NCBI RefSeq assembly: GCF_026342435.1
Contig: NZ_JAPEMT010000001.1
Location: 1,668,501 to 1,732,500, forward strand
DNA from: Streptomyces sp. NBC_00237
GTDB taxonomy: Bacteria; Actinomycetota; Actinomycetes; Streptomycetales; Streptomycetaceae
Length of the DNA stretch: 64,000 bases
Direction: 5' to 3'
The notes under the pieces: generated by a model
Told to the model about the DNA's origin: nothing
The model's database searches: none
Seen by the model: only the letters and a program-made list of their open reading frames with translations
Translations under genes and position numbers: made by a program
In this document: one piece after another, positions 53,366 through 64,000 of the stretch
How positions within the stretch are numbered: the stretch's first letter is position 1
How the letters are laid out: every line of letters begins with the position of its first letter

Positions 53366-54730
53366 TCACCTCTGCGCCCGCAGCTCGTCCCGCAGCCACC
53401 TGAACGAAGCCTTCGGCGTCCGCGCCAGGGTGTCGAAGTCGACGTGGACCAGGCCGAACCGCTGCGCGTACCCCTCCGCCCACTCCCAGTTGTCCATCAG
53501 GGACCACACGAAGTACCCGCGCACGTCGACGCCCGAGTCCATCGCGTCGTTCAGCGCGCGCAGGTGCCCGTCCAGGTACCTGATCCGGTCCTGGTCGTCG
53601 ATGCCCTCGTAACTGCACCCGTTCTCGGTGATGACGACGGGCGGCAGCCGGTCGCCGTACTCCTCCTTGAAGCCCACCAGCAGCTCGTAGAGCGCGGCCG
53701 GTACCACCGGCCAGTCGAAGGCGGTGCGCTGGTGGCCTTCGAGGCGGTGGACGGAGAAGGGCATCTCCGGCGGAATCTCGATGCCCGCGAAGTCCGCCGG
53801 GAGGGACGGGTCGTGGGCGCCCACCTTCGTCGGCTGGTAGTAGTTGATCCCGTACCAGTCCAACGGCTGGGAGATCAGCCGCAGATCCTCCTCGACCGGG
53901 CCGGGGAGCATCTCCGCGATGCCGTCCGGGTACGTCCCGAGGAGCAGCGGGTCGGCGAAGAGGCGGTTCAGCAGCAGGTCGTAGAAGTCGGCCGCACCCC
54001 GGTCCTCCTTTGAGTCCGAGGCCGCGTAGGTCGGGCCGTGCGAGTTGGCGATGCCGATGGAGCCCGAGCCGCGCCCGCGCAGCACCTCCACCGCGAGACC
54101 GTGCGCGAGGAGCTGGTGGTGGGCGACGGGCAGGGCGTCGAAGAGGAGCCGCTTGCCGGGTGCGTGGGCGCCCAGCGCATGTCCGAGCAGGGTGAGTTCG
54201 GCGGGCTCGTTGAGCGTGATCCAGCGGCCGACCCGGTCCCCGAGGCGGGCCGCCACCACGTCCACGTACTCCGCGAACCGGTACGCGGTGTCCCGCTCCA
54301 GCCACCCGCCCGCCTGCTCCAGGGCCAGCGGCGTGTCCCAGTGGAAGAGGGTCGGCACCGGGCGGACCCCGGCCTCGCACAGGGCGTCGACGAGCCGGTC
54401 GTAGAAGTCGAGCCCGGCCTTGTTGACCGCGCCCGCCCCGTCCGGGAGCACCCGTGACCAGGAGACCGAGAAGCGGTACGCGTCCACGCCCAGCTCCTTG
54501 AGGAGGGCGACGTCCTCGGGGTAGCGGTGGTAGTGGTCGGTGGCCACGGACGCGTTCGAGCCGTCCTTGACGCGGCCCGGCTCGGCGGCGAAGGCGTCCC
54601 AGGAGGAGGGACCGCGCCCGTCCTCGGCCGCCGCCCCCTCGATCTGGTGCGCGGAAGTGGACACGCCCCACAGGAAGTTGGCGGGAAAGCGGGGCAGCGG
54701 GTACCGGGAGCCGGGTGGCAGCGTCGTCAT
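53366..54730 (-). CDS. GH1 beta-glucosidase
   Basis: 454 residues, full length. The family signature FLWGVSTSAHQIEGA is at 20-34. The acid/base glutamate is E176 in LNEP, and the nucleophile is E369 in TENG. It hydrolyses beta-glucosides such as cellobiose; no signal peptide, so it acts in the cytoplasm on imported sugars. TTGACA (54767-54762, minus) is a possible -35. No sugar transporter is adjacent, and I see no close match to the CebR operator in its upstream region, so its regulation is unclear. The ATG at 54730 has GGAG about 10 bases before it. Confidence 0.92.
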   Translation of the reverse strand: MTTLPPGSRYPLPRFPANFLWGVSTSAHQIEGAAAEDGRGPSSWDAFAAEPGRVKDGSNASVATDHYHRYPEDVALLKELGVDAYRFSVSWSRVLPDGAGAVNKAGLDFYDRLVDALCEAGVRPVPTLFHWDTPLALEQAGGWLERDTAYRFAEYVDVVAARLGDRVGRWITLNEPAELTLLGHALGAHAPGKRLLFDALPVAHHQLLAHGLAVEVLRGRGSGSIGIANSHGPTYAASDSKEDRGAADFYDLLLNRLFADPLLLGTYPDGIAEMLPGPVEEDLRLISQPLDWYGINYYQPTKVGAHDPSLPADFAGIEIPPEMPFSVHRLEGHQRTAFDWPVVPAALYELLVGFKEEYGDRLPPVVITENGCSYEGIDDQDRIRYLDGHLRALNDAMDSGVDVRGYFVWSLMDNWEWAEGYAQRFGLVHVDFDTLARTPKASFRWLRDELRAQR

Positions 54731-54788
54731 GGGGGAGATGCTCCGTACCGACGGGTAACGCTGTCAACGGTCCGGACGCCACGCGTCG

Positions 54789-55061
54789 TTACGCGCCCTC
54801 CTTCAGCACCCTGGAGATCAACTCCCGTTGGGCGTCCGACAGTTGCGGCTCGGCACAGCGGAAGGTCTGCCCGTCCACCGTGATCTCGTACGAGAAGCCG
54901 TCCGGGACCGCCGCGCCCGGCATGCGCAGGCCCCCTCCCGTGGCCGCCGCCCGCCCGGCCAGGGCGTGCCACTCGTGGGCGTCGGGCCTGCCCGAGGTGT
55001 CGATTTCGGCGCGGCGCTCGATCCCGGCGAAACCTCCGGTGCGGACTACCTGAATAACCAT
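54789..55061 (-). CDS. Emfourin-type protealysin inhibitor
   Basis: 90 residues. VIQVVRTGGFAGIERRAEID at the start is the emfourin pattern, followed by DGFSYEITVDGQTF and a C-terminal helix LSDAQRELISRVLKEG. Emfourins are small intracellular inhibitors of protealysin-like M4 proteases, and the M4 gene lies directly upstream in the same direction with a 128-base gap. The pair thus forms a protease/inhibitor module. No signal peptide is present. Confidence 0.85.
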   Translation of the reverse strand: MVIQVVRTGGFAGIERRAEIDTSGRPDAHEWHALAGRAAATGGGLRMPGAAVPDGFSYEITVDGQTFRCAEPQLSDAQRELISRVLKEGA

Positions 55062-55140
55062 GGGGTCCGTTCTAGTACGGGGACGGCGCGACCGGTAGGG
55101 GGCGCCCCGGCCTCCGGGACGCCCCCTTGCTCGAACCGGT

Positions 55141-55189
55141 CCGCAGCGGGAGCGCTACGGCCTTGCCTTCGGCTGCCGCAGCGGGAGCG

Positions 55190-55210
<21 letters not shown>
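55141..55210. repeat. 35-bp tandem duplication at the 3' end of the M4 gene
   Basis: Bases 55141-55175 and 55176-55210 are two head-to-tail copies that differ at 3 positions. The second holds the last codons and the stop of the M4 gene (minus strand); the first is a copy just beyond it. It resembles the dnaJ tail duplication in kind. Confidence 0.85.
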
Positions 55211-58352
<3,142 letters not shown>

Positions 58353-58375
58353 CCTGACTGTTTCCCCCGCGTTTC

Positions 58376-58421
58376 CCGAGGTCCCGCCCGCGCGCTGCCG
58401 GGGGCGGGACCTCGGTCTTTT
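58376..58421 (+). terminator. Intrinsic terminator after leuA
   Basis: CCGAGGTCCCGCCC (58376-58389) pairs with GGGCGGGACCTCGG (58402-58415), followed by TCTTTT. It lies 23 bases after the leuA stop. Confidence 0.85.
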
Positions 58422-58506
58422 CCCGGGGTGCTGACGGGGCGTCGCGGATGTGGCTAACATCACGTCCAACCCCGGCAAAGGTGCCGAAGCGTTATGGAGG
58501 TACGCC

Positions 58507-59211
58507 GTGCTGTCAGGACGAGGCCGAACGCATCGACTGTGGGGCGTTCGCACCACGTGGACCACCGTCGGCGACGGAGAGTTCTTCTGCCCCGGCTGCG
58601 GCGGCGACCGCAACTACGCGCGGCGGGCGGGGCGGCAGCGGCTGACGGTCCTCGGCATTCCGGTGGCCGGGCGGGGGGCGGTCGGTCCTGTCGTCCAATG
58701 CGCCTCCTGTTCCGAGGAGTTCGGGGTGGAAGCGCTGGACCGGCCGACGACGGTGCGGTTCTCGGCGATGCTCCGGGACGCCGTGCACACGGTCGCGCTG
58801 GCGGTCCTCGCGGCGGGCGGTACGTCGTCCCGTACGGTGACGGCCGCCGCGGCGGCGACGGTGCGCTCGGCGGGCTTCGAGGACTGTACGGAGGACCAGC
58901 TCACGCATCTCGTGGAGGCGCTGTCGGCGGACTCGGGGCGGTACCTGGCCCAGGAGACGGAGGCGGGGACCGACTGCCCGTACAGCGCCACGCTGGCCAT
59001 CGAGCTCCACGAGGCGCTGGAACCGCTCGCTCCGCACCTGGCTCCGGCGGGGCGGGAGTCCCTGCTGCTCCAGGGGGCGCGGATCGCCCTCGCGGACGGG
59101 CCGTACAACGCGGCGGAGCGGGACGTGCTGGGCACCGTGGGGGCCGCTCTCCAGCTGGGCGGGGAGGACGCGGCGCGGTTGCTGGCGGCGGCCGCGCGGA
59201 CGCCGTCCTGA
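58507..59211 (+). CDS. TerB-family protein with N-terminal zinc ribbon
   Basis: 234 residues. An N-terminal zinc ribbon has FCPGCGGDRNY and CASCSEEFG, two CxxC pairs. From about 90 the TerB-like helical domain follows, with SADSGRYLAQETEA and the acidic end LADGPYNAAERDVLGTVGAAL, a usual TerB metal-like pattern. TerB proteins are linked to tellurite resistance and membrane stress. GTG 58507 has GGAGG about 7 bases before it; the in-frame GTG at 58450 is less likely. TAACAT (58455-58460) is a -10 candidate. Confidence 0.8.
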   Translation: MLSGRGRTHRLWGVRTTWTTVGDGEFFCPGCGGDRNYARRAGRQRLTVLGIPVAGRGAVGPVVQCASCSEEFGVEALDRPTTVRFSAMLRDAVHTVALAVLAAGGTSSRTVTAAAAATVRSAGFEDCTEDQLTHLVEALSADSGRYLAQETEAGTDCPYSATLAIELHEALEPLAPHLAPAGRESLLLQGARIALADGPYNAAERDVLGTVGAALQLGGEDAARLLAAAARTPS

Positions 59212-59305
59212 CACTCCGGCGGCCCTGTGGTCCCCTGCCCTGCACTTCTGCCGCACGGCACGCGCCGGAGGGCCCTTTCTGTCAGGGTGTGGCAGTTTTG
59301 TCCGC

Positions 59306-60076
59306 ATGGAGTACACGGAGCGGGCCCGGGCGGCGGAGGCACGGGACGAGGGGAAGGGCGAGCGCGGCTGGAGCAGCGGCCTCACCCTCACCACCGCCGC
59401 GTTCCTCTTCCTCCTCCTGCGCCTCTTCGCCGTCTCCGGCTACCAGTGGCACACCGCCTTCGCCGTCCTGCACACCCTCGACCTCGACGACAGCATCGGC
59501 ATCGTGCTCGGCACGGTGCTCGCGGACGCCGCCGTCGCCGCCGTCCTGCTCGCGGTGCTGCTCCCGGCGTTCCTCTTCCGGGTGGTCGGCGGGTTCCTGC
59601 TGTCCGCGCGGCTGCGCGAGGAGGGGCGCACGGATCCCCGCACCGGGCGGTGGGACCTCGCCGGGATCGGACTGCTCGCCATCGCCGTCGCGGGCATGAC
59701 CGCGTACGTCCTGAGCTTCCACCGCTGGTGGCTGCTGCTGGTGTCCCTGGGCGTGACCGCACTGATGGTCGGCCTCGGTGCGCTGGCCAGGAGAGCGCAC
59801 GGACAGGTCGGCGAGGCTTCGCGCTGGGCGGGACGGCACCTCATGGGCCTGGTACTGGGCGTGGCGATCGTGGCGATGCTGCTGAGCGCCGCTCTCGTAC
59901 GTACGCCGTGGATGCCCTTGGAGCGCATCGAGGTGAAGGGGCTGCCGAAGGCGCTGCACGGGTACGTCCTGGAGGCCGAGCCCGGGTTCCTGAAGGTCCT
60001 GACGGAGCGGGAGCGGGAGTTCCTGATCCTGCGGGACGGGGAGGTCGAGTCCCGCGAGGAGATCGTCGACCACTAG
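59306..60076 (+). CDS. Membrane protein of unknown function
   Basis: 256 residues with about five helices (LTTAAFLFLLLRLFAV, IVLGTVLADAAVAAVLLAVLL, LAGIGLLAIAVAGMTAYVL, WWLLLVSLGVTALMVGLGAL, LMGLVLGVAIVAMLLSAALV). The N- and C-terminal parts are charged; the C-terminal tail (LERIEVKGLPKALHGYVLEAEPGFLK and onward) looks like a small soluble domain. No family is recognised. Its last codons and TAG stop lie in the first units of an 8-bp tandem repeat. Confidence 0.72.
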   Translation: MEYTERARAAEARDEGKGERGWSSGLTLTTAAFLFLLLRLFAVSGYQWHTAFAVLHTLDLDDSIGIVLGTVLADAAVAAVLLAVLLPAFLFRVVGGFLLSARLREEGRTDPRTGRWDLAGIGLLAIAVAGMTAYVLSFHRWWLLLVSLGVTALMVGLGALARRAHGQVGEASRWAGRHLMGLVLGVAIVAMLLSAALVRTPWMPLERIEVKGLPKALHGYVLEAEPGFLKVLTEREREFLILRDGEVESREEIVDH

Positions 60077-60147
60077 ACCACTAGACCACTAGACCACCAG
60101 ACCACTAGACCACCAGACCACCAGACCACTGGACCACTGGACCACTA
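60068..60147. repeat. 8-bp tandem repeat, 10 units, between two convergent stops
   Basis: Ten units of GACCACTA with single-base variants run from 60068 to 60147. The TAG stop of the plus-strand membrane protein (60074-60076) is in the first two units, and the stop of the minus-strand gene (CTA at 60145-60147) in the last. The unit length of 8 suits slippage, which changes only the spacer, so the repeat number may vary between strains. Confidence 0.92.
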
Positions 60148-60462
60148 GGGAGTACGGGTCACCGCAGGGGCGGGCCCGGGGATCACTCCCGTCGTCGGCC
60201 GTGCGGGTTCGCCGGTGCGCGGCGACTGCGCGGGCGGCACCGGCACCGGTACCGGGTCCAGCGGGCTTCCGGGCAGCAGGACGAGCAGGCATACGGCCAC
60301 CACCGCCGCCGCCGCGCCGACGAGCGCGTACGCGACGTGCCGCATCCGGCGCACCCCCCAGCGCGGCCCGTGCGGAGGCGCCGCGCGGCGCAGGTCCGCG
60401 TGGGTGACCTGGGCCGCCCGCGCGGCGAACGCGGCCCGCAGTCGGTCTTCCGTCTGCGTCAT
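60145..60462 (-). CDS. Small membrane protein paired with an ECF sigma factor
   Basis: 105 residues. A cytoplasmic part (about 1-38, MTQTEDRLRAAFAARAAQVTH-like), one membrane helix (about 43-66, VAYALVGAAAAVVAVCLLVLL) and a Pro-rich outer tail. It overlaps the sigma gene by 4 bases (ATGA), and this layout (sigma then short membrane protein) is that of an anti-sigma partner, though the typical zinc-binding anti-sigma motif is not seen. Its stop falls in the 8-bp repeat. Confidence 0.7.
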   Translation of the reverse strand: MTQTEDRLRAAFAARAAQVTHADLRRAAPPHGPRWGVRRMRHVAYALVGAAAAVVAVCLLVLLPGSPLDPVPVPVPPAQSPRTGEPARPTTGVIPGPAPAVTRTP

Positions 60463-61094
60463 GGTGTGCTTCCCAGCTTCTTTTCGAGGATGTCCAGTGC
60501 CCGGCTCGCCGTGGACTTGACGGTTCCGCGCGACAGTCCGAGGGTCTGGGCGATCTGCGCCTCGGTCAGCTCCGACCAGTAGCGCAGTACCAGTACCTCG
60601 CGCTGGCGTCCGGTCAACTCCCCGAGCGCGTCCAGCACATGGCGGTGTTCCTCGGCGAGGAGGAGGCCCTCGTCGACCGGCGGACCTGCCGCCTGGTGGG
60701 GCGGGACGTACGCCCGCGCCGTGCGGCGCCTGCGCAGCACCGAGCGGGCCGCGTTGAGGACGGCGGTGTGCAGATAGGCCCCGGGGTCCTGGAGCCCGGC
60801 CAGGGAGGTCCCGTGGGTGCGGCACACGGCGGCGAACGCGTCCTGGACGACGTCCTCGGCGGTGTGCAGGTCGTCGACGAGGAACAGGGCGAGCCGGACC
60901 ATGTCGAGGCGGCGGGCGCGGTAGAGGTCGGTGAGGGTGGGCGGCTCGCCGTCGTCGCCGTCGTACGGAGTGTCCGCCACCGCCCGCAGCGGGCGCGCCT
61001 GCCGGGGCCCGGACACCCGCGTCCCGGACAGGCGGGCGAGCAGGCGGAACCACCACGGGGGTGCGACAGGGGCGGCGTGCACGACGTACTGCAT
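60459..61094 (-). CDS. ECF sigma factor, SigE family
   Basis: 211 residues. Sigma region 2 shows MVRLALFLVDDLHTAEDVVQDAFAAVCR cut here in parts; region 4 shows GELTGRQREVLVLRYWSELTEAQIAQTLGLSRGTVKSTASRALD cut here in parts, the helix-turn-helix that reads the -35. A Pro-rich N-terminal extension of about 45 residues precedes region 2. The family (TIGR SigE-type) usually works with a membrane partner, here the gene overlapping its end. It would direct a small regulon, perhaps including the secreted protein gene upstream. Confidence 0.88.
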   Translation of the reverse strand: MQYVVHAAPVAPPWWFRLLARLSGTRVSGPRQARPLRAVADTPYDGDDGEPPTLTDLYRARRLDMVRLALFLVDDLHTAEDVVQDAFAAVCRTHGTSLAGLQDPGAYLHTAVLNAARSVLRRRRTARAYVPPHQAAGPPVDEGLLLAEEHRHVLDALGELTGRQREVLVLRYWSELTEAQIAQTLGLSRGTVKSTASRALDILEKKLGSTP

Positions 61095-61193
61095 GGGCCT
61101 CGATCCGGTGGTGCGGGTCCAGCGGGGGCGGCGGGGCGGGAAAGGGGGGAGCGGGCGGGCCTGCGCGCGGGCCCGCCCGCTCCGGTGCGGCCG

Positions 61194-61526
61194 CTACTTC
61201 TGCGGTGCGGGGGCCGGTGCGTGGGCGACGCCCCTGCCCGGCTTGATCACGCGGGGAGCGTCACCGGACTTCCCGGCCGGGGCCGGGCCGGGGTCAGACA
61301 CACCCTTCGGCGTCCCCGGGGTGACGACCTTCGGACCCGTGACCCCGCCCTTCGCGGGAGTGGAAGCGGGAGCGGAAGCGGGCGCCGGTGCGGCGTCGCC
61401 CGTGCTGGTCACCTTGGGGGCGGGCTTCGGGCCGGAGTCGGCGACGGCCTGGGCCGTGAAGGCACCGCCGATGAGGAGGGCGACACCGGCGACGGCGCCC
61501 AGCAGGCGGGGGCGGTTCAAGGACAT
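61194..61526 (-). CDS. Secreted Pro/Ala-rich protein
   Basis: 110 residues. A signal peptide (LLGAVAGVALLIGGAFTAQAVA, then cleavage after AVA) is followed by a low-complexity mature part rich in P, A, K and T. No folded domain is seen. GGGAGAG lies about 6 bases before the ATG 61526; the longer start at 61568 is weaker. It is upstream of the ECF sigma gene in the same direction and may be one of its targets; this is an inference. Confidence 0.7.
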   Translation of the reverse strand: MSLNRPRLLGAVAGVALLIGGAFTAQAVADSGPKPAPKVTSTGDAAPAPASAPASTPAKGGVTGPKVVTPGTPKGVSDPGPAPAGKSGDAPRVIKPGRGVAHAPAPAPQK

Positions 61527-61843
61527 GGGGTTCTCTCCCGAGGAAGTGGCGTGCGCGGTCTGGAACATGGGCTGAAGGGCGCCTTCAACCGACCAGACGT
61601 GCGGAGTCCCGGGAGGTTGCGTCCGGGTCCCGGAAACTTTTCGGGAGAGTGTGCGGAGCTTCGAATTCCTGCGCTTTCCGCAGAGCAGACCTCACCCGAG
61701 AGTAGTCAGACGGCCCCGTATCCGTAATGCAAAACGTGAAATCCATGCAGGGCGGGAAGTCATGACAATGATGGAAATCCGTACCACGGGTGTACCACGG
61801 GTGTATCCCGGGTGCGGAATGCGTCAGAGAAGCGGAGGCAACC
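61527..61843. other. Divergent intergenic region with 11-bp tandem repeats
   Basis: 317 bases between the secreted-protein gene (minus) and a small plus-strand gene. TACCACGGGTG occurs twice in a row (61782, 61793) and once degenerate (61804, TATCCCGGGTG), 30-60 bases before the plus-strand start. The stretch near 61725-61775 is AT-rich and may be a promoter. No gene is seen here. Confidence 0.5.
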
Positions 61844-61903
61844 GTGGAGGAATTGCACGCGATGCGGGAGAGAGCCGGCCACGTGCCGCCGGACGAGCGG
61901 TGA
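61844..61903 (+). CDS. 19-codon ORF, N-terminal part of a split small gene
   Basis: GTG 61844 has a strong GGAGG 5 bases before it and reads VEELHAMRERAGHVPPDER, then TGA. The following ORF starts in another frame at GTG 61900, sharing GTGA. The two parts together look like one small protein that has lost its frame. Confidence 0.6.
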   Translation: MEELHAMRERAGHVPPDER

Positions 61904-62118
61904 AGCCGCCCTCTCTCGGCTCGTACGTGGTGGACCTCACCAACGGACGGGTCGGCAGAGTCGTCGCCAAGGTGGGCCGCCTGCTGCGGCTGACCCCGGC
62001 GGGCGCCGGCCGCGAGTGGAACGTCGACCAGGGGGACGTGCGCCCCGCCACGGCGTCCGAGCGGCTCAGCGCCGCCACGGCGTACGTCAACGCCCGCAGC
62101 CGGGGGGAGCTCCCCTAG
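61900..62118 (+). CDS. Small protein of unknown function, probable C-terminal part of a split gene
   Basis: 72 residues: VKPPSLGSYVVDLTNGRVGRV, then RLLRLTPAGAGREWNV and RPATASERLSAATAYVNARSR. Short Streptomyces proteins of this type usually begin with a piece like the ORF before it, followed by G-S-Y-V-V-D. Here the two frames are offset by one base and overlap as GTGA, so either a frameshift broke one gene or two coupled ORFs are made. The function is unknown. It lies 41 bases before recO. Confidence 0.65.
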   Translation: MKPPSLGSYVVDLTNGRVGRVVAKVGRLLRLTPAGAGREWNVDQGDVRPATASERLSAATAYVNARSRGELP

Positions 62119-62159
62119 CCCCGCCCGCGGGACTCCCCACGTACGGGACAATGGATGTC

Positions 62160-62909
62160 ATGAGTCTGTTCCGTGATGACGGCATCGTCCTGCGCACCCA
62201 GAAGCTGGGCGAGGCCGACCGCATCATCACGCTCCTCACCCGCCACCACGGCCGTGTCCGGGCGGTCGCCAGGGGCGTGCGGCGCACCAAGTCGAAGTTC
62301 GGGGCCCGCCTGGAGCCCTTCTCCCACGTGGACGTGCAGTTCTTCGCCCGAGGCAGCGAGCTGATCGGGCGCGGACTGCCGCTCTGCACGCAGGGCGAGA
62401 TCATCGCCCCGTACGGCAGCGGCATCGTCACGGACTACGCCCGCTACACCGCGGGCACGGCCATGCTGGAGACGGCGGAACGGTTCACCGACCACGAGGG
62501 CGAGCCCGCCGTGCAGCAGTACCTCCTCCTGGTCGGCGGCCTGCGCACCCTCTCCCGCGCCGAGCACGCCCCGAACCTCATCCTGGACGCCTTCCTGCTG
62601 CGCTCGCTGGCCGTCAACGGGTACGCGCCCAGCTTCGACGACTGCGCCAAGTGCGGCATCGACGGACCCAACCGGCTGTTCTCCGTGTCGGCGGGCGGCG
62701 TCATATGCGGTGACTGCCGGGTGCCCGGGAGCGTCGTACCCTCTGCGGAGGCCGTCGGGCTGCTGAGCGCGCTGCTCACGGGGGACTGGGCGGCGGCCGA
62801 CGCGTGCGAGCCCAGGCACGCGCGGGAGGGCAGCGGTCTGGTGTCGGCCTATCTGCACTGGCACCTGGAGCGGGGTCTGCGTTCGCTCAGGTACGTGGAG
62901 AAGGCGTGA
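62160..62909 (+). CDS. recO: DNA repair protein RecO
   Basis: 249 residues. The N-terminal OB fold reads [30 protein letters not shown], then [21 protein letters not shown]; a helical middle part and a zinc pair CAKCG (about 157) and CGDCR (about 182) follow. RecO loads RecA onto SSB-coated DNA in the RecFOR route. GACAAT (62147-62152) lies 7 bases before the ATG with no SD, so it is probably leaderless. uppS follows after 52 bases. Confidence 0.95.
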   Translation: MSLFRDDGIVLRTQKLGEADRIITLLTRHHGRVRAVARGVRRTKSKFGARLEPFSHVDVQFFARGSELIGRGLPLCTQGEIIAPYGSGIVTDYARYTAGTAMLETAERFTDHEGEPAVQQYLLLVGGLRTLSRAEHAPNLILDAFLLRSLAVNGYAPSFDDCAKCGIDGPNRLFSVSAGGVICGDCRVPGSVVPSAEAVGLLSALLTGDWAAADACEPRHAREGSGLVSAYLHWHLERGLRSLRYVEKA

Positions 62910-62961
62910 GCACGCAGGGCGGACAGTACGCAAGGCAAGCGACAAGGGAGAGCTAAGGACC

Positions 62962-63813
62962 ATGGCACGACGCGGAATTCTGGGGCGCAACAAGCGCGAG
63001 TACAAGGTCCCCGAGCCGCACCCGTCCGGTGCGCGCCCCCCGAAGATCCCCGGTGAGCTCGTCCCCGAGCACGTCGCGATCGTCATGGACGGCAATGGCC
63101 GCTGGGCCAAGGAGCGCGGCCTGCCCCGCACGGAGGGCCACAAGGTCGGCGAGGGCGTCGTCCTGGACGTCCTCAAGGGCTGCATCGAGATGGGCGTCAA
63201 GAACCTCTCGCTGTACGCCTTCTCCACCGAGAACTGGAAGCGCACACCGGACGAGGTGCGCTTTCTGATGAACTTCAACCGGGACGTCATCCGCCGCCGC
63301 CGCGACGAGATGAACGAACTCGGCATCCGCATCCGCTGGGTCGGCCGGATGCCGAAGATGTGGAAGTCGGTCGTCCAGGAGCTCCAGATCGCGCAGGAGC
63401 AGACCGTCGACAACGACGCGATGACCCTGTACTTCTGCGTCAACTACGGGGGGCGCGCGGAGATCGCGGACGCCGCCCAGGCCGTCGCCCGCGACGTCGC
63501 CGCCGGGAAGCTCGACCCGTCGAAGGTCAACGAGAAGACCTTCGCCAAGTACCTGTACTACCCGGACATGCCCGACGTGGACCTCTTCCTGCGGCCCAGC
63601 GGCGAGCAGCGCACCTCCAACTACCTGCTCTGGCAGAGCGCGTACGCCGAATTCGTCTACCAGGACGTGCTGTGGCCCGACTTCGACCGCCGCAACCTCT
63701 GGGACGCCTGCTACGAGTACGCGCAGCGCGACCGCAGGTTCGGCGGCGCGATCCCCAACGAGCAGCGGGACAGCGGGATTTCACCCCTCCCGCAGGTTCC
63801 CGAACAGGGCTGA
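62962..63813 (+). CDS. uppS: Undecaprenyl-type polyprenyl diphosphate synthase (cis-prenyltransferase)
   Basis: 283 residues. The catalytic aspartate is D43 in [20 protein letters not shown], then [24 protein letters not shown] cut here in parts, complete the cis-prenyltransferase signature. The first 30 residues are a basic extension common in actinobacteria. It adds C5 units in cis to make the lipid carrier for peptidoglycan. GGGAGAG lies about 10 bases before the ATG. recO-uppS order is usual in the genus. Confidence 0.95.
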   Translation: MARRGILGRNKREYKVPEPHPSGARPPKIPGELVPEHVAIVMDGNGRWAKERGLPRTEGHKVGEGVVLDVLKGCIEMGVKNLSLYAFSTENWKRTPDEVRFLMNFNRDVIRRRRDEMNELGIRIRWVGRMPKMWKSVVQELQIAQEQTVDNDAMTLYFCVNYGGRAEIADAAQAVARDVAAGKLDPSKVNEKTFAKYLYYPDMPDVDLFLRPSGEQRTSNYLLWQSAYAEFVYQDVLWPDFDRRNLWDACYEYAQRDRRFGGAIPNEQRDSGISPLPQVPEQG

Positions 63814-63831
63814 GGCCCCGGCCCCCGGCAG

Positions 63832-63837
63832 TATGAT
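63832..63837 (+). promoter_or_regulatory. Possible -10 box of the last gene
   Basis: TATGAT fits the -10 consensus and lies about 64 bases before the GTG at 63901, after the uppS stop. No good -35 is seen. Confidence 0.35.
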
Positions 63838-63900
63838 CTGGCCGCAAGGGGGTGCGCCGTCCGCAGCGGACCGGCCGCCTCCACCGGTGGGGGGTAAGCA

Positions 63901-64000
63901 GTGGCCGAGCGACTCGTGGTGACCGGTACGCAATCCGGCGCGAGGGACCTCGACGCGGTCCTGCTGCTGGTCGAGGACGACGCGGGCGACGCCGTGCTGT
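63901..64000 (+). CDS. N-terminal fragment of an unidentified protein
   Basis: The GTG at 63901 starts a frame reading VAERLVVTGTQSG and then ARDLDAVLLLVEDDAGDAVL before the window ends. GGTGGGGGG lies about 8 bases upstream. The DLDA pattern and acidic tail are not enough to assign a family. It is cut by the window edge. Confidence 0.5.
   Translation, partial: MAERLVVTGTQSGARDLDAVLLLVEDDAGDAVL

Noticed and set aside
60089..60292. 67-residue minus-strand frame through the 8-bp repeat
   Set aside because: It is an overlap frame of the small membrane protein extended into the repeat; no start signal or family support.

Overview
The window is high-GC actinobacterial chromosome, almost certainly Streptomyces. 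GTG starts are common, stop/start overlaps of the GTGA or ATGA type link operon genes, TTA codons are almost absent, and the core gene order fits the genus: leuS, comEA/comEC, holA, rpsT, lepA, hemW, hrcA/dnaJ, phoH/ybeY, era, leuA, recO, uppS. It looks like conserved core with small lineage-specific inserts. I see no insertion sequence, prophage, CRISPR array or large biosynthetic cluster.

Layout. 1-2153: the tail of an unknown gene and two identical tRNA-Ala(GGC) genes flanking a zinc-ribbon protein and a membrane mannosyltransferase. 2185-4586 (minus): a NuoF-like flavoprotein fused to a ferredoxin, coupled to a ferric-reductase-like membrane protein. 4827-7889: leuS behind a leucine-codon attenuator. 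8098-16516: a membrane-anchored coiled-coil protein, a DegV protein, comEA-comEC with DnaA-box-like sites in front, a YceI protein and holA. 16654-21361: rpsT, lepA and an acyl-CoA ligase. 21400-24799: a decayed HAMP kinase beside an intact SpoIIE-type phosphatase behind a repeated operator-like element. 24866-32622: hemW, a DUF3097 protein, a metallo-hydrolase, CIRCE-hrcA-dnaJ, a nitronate monooxygenase, rsmE and a VOC protein. 32667-38082: a lipoprotein, an NTPase, and a coupled set of one AAA+ ATPase and two TPR membrane proteins. 38201-47514: HIT protein, RNase Z, a TTA-containing secreted M1 peptidase, an MFS exporter, a PfkB kinase, phoH-ybeY-CNNM transporter and a YjbR protein. 47534-53140: MFS exporter with a divergent regulator, a lipoprotein, a degenerate cytidine deaminase, an Rpf-like enzyme and era. 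53366-56266 (minus): a GH1 glycosidase and an M4 protease/emfourin pair. 56422-58352: leuA behind a second leucine leader peptide. 58507-64000: a TerB protein, a membrane protein, an ECF sigma module, a split small gene, recO, uppS and a truncated gene.

Themes. Leucine supply and tRNA charging (leuA, leuS) share one control logic, a leader peptide with a run of Leu codons. hrcA-dnaJ is self-repressed heat shock through CIRCE. Many housekeeping genes seem leaderless, with a -10-like hexamer 6-8 nt before the start codon. Several gene 3' ends carry recent short duplications (dnaJ, the M4 protease, and a convergent pair whose two stop codons lie inside one tandem repeat). The best candidates for something undescribed are the AAA+/TPR-membrane operon with a 15-bp-repeat mini-ORF, the NuoF-ferredoxin/membrane reductase pair, and the DnaA-box-like sites before comEA.
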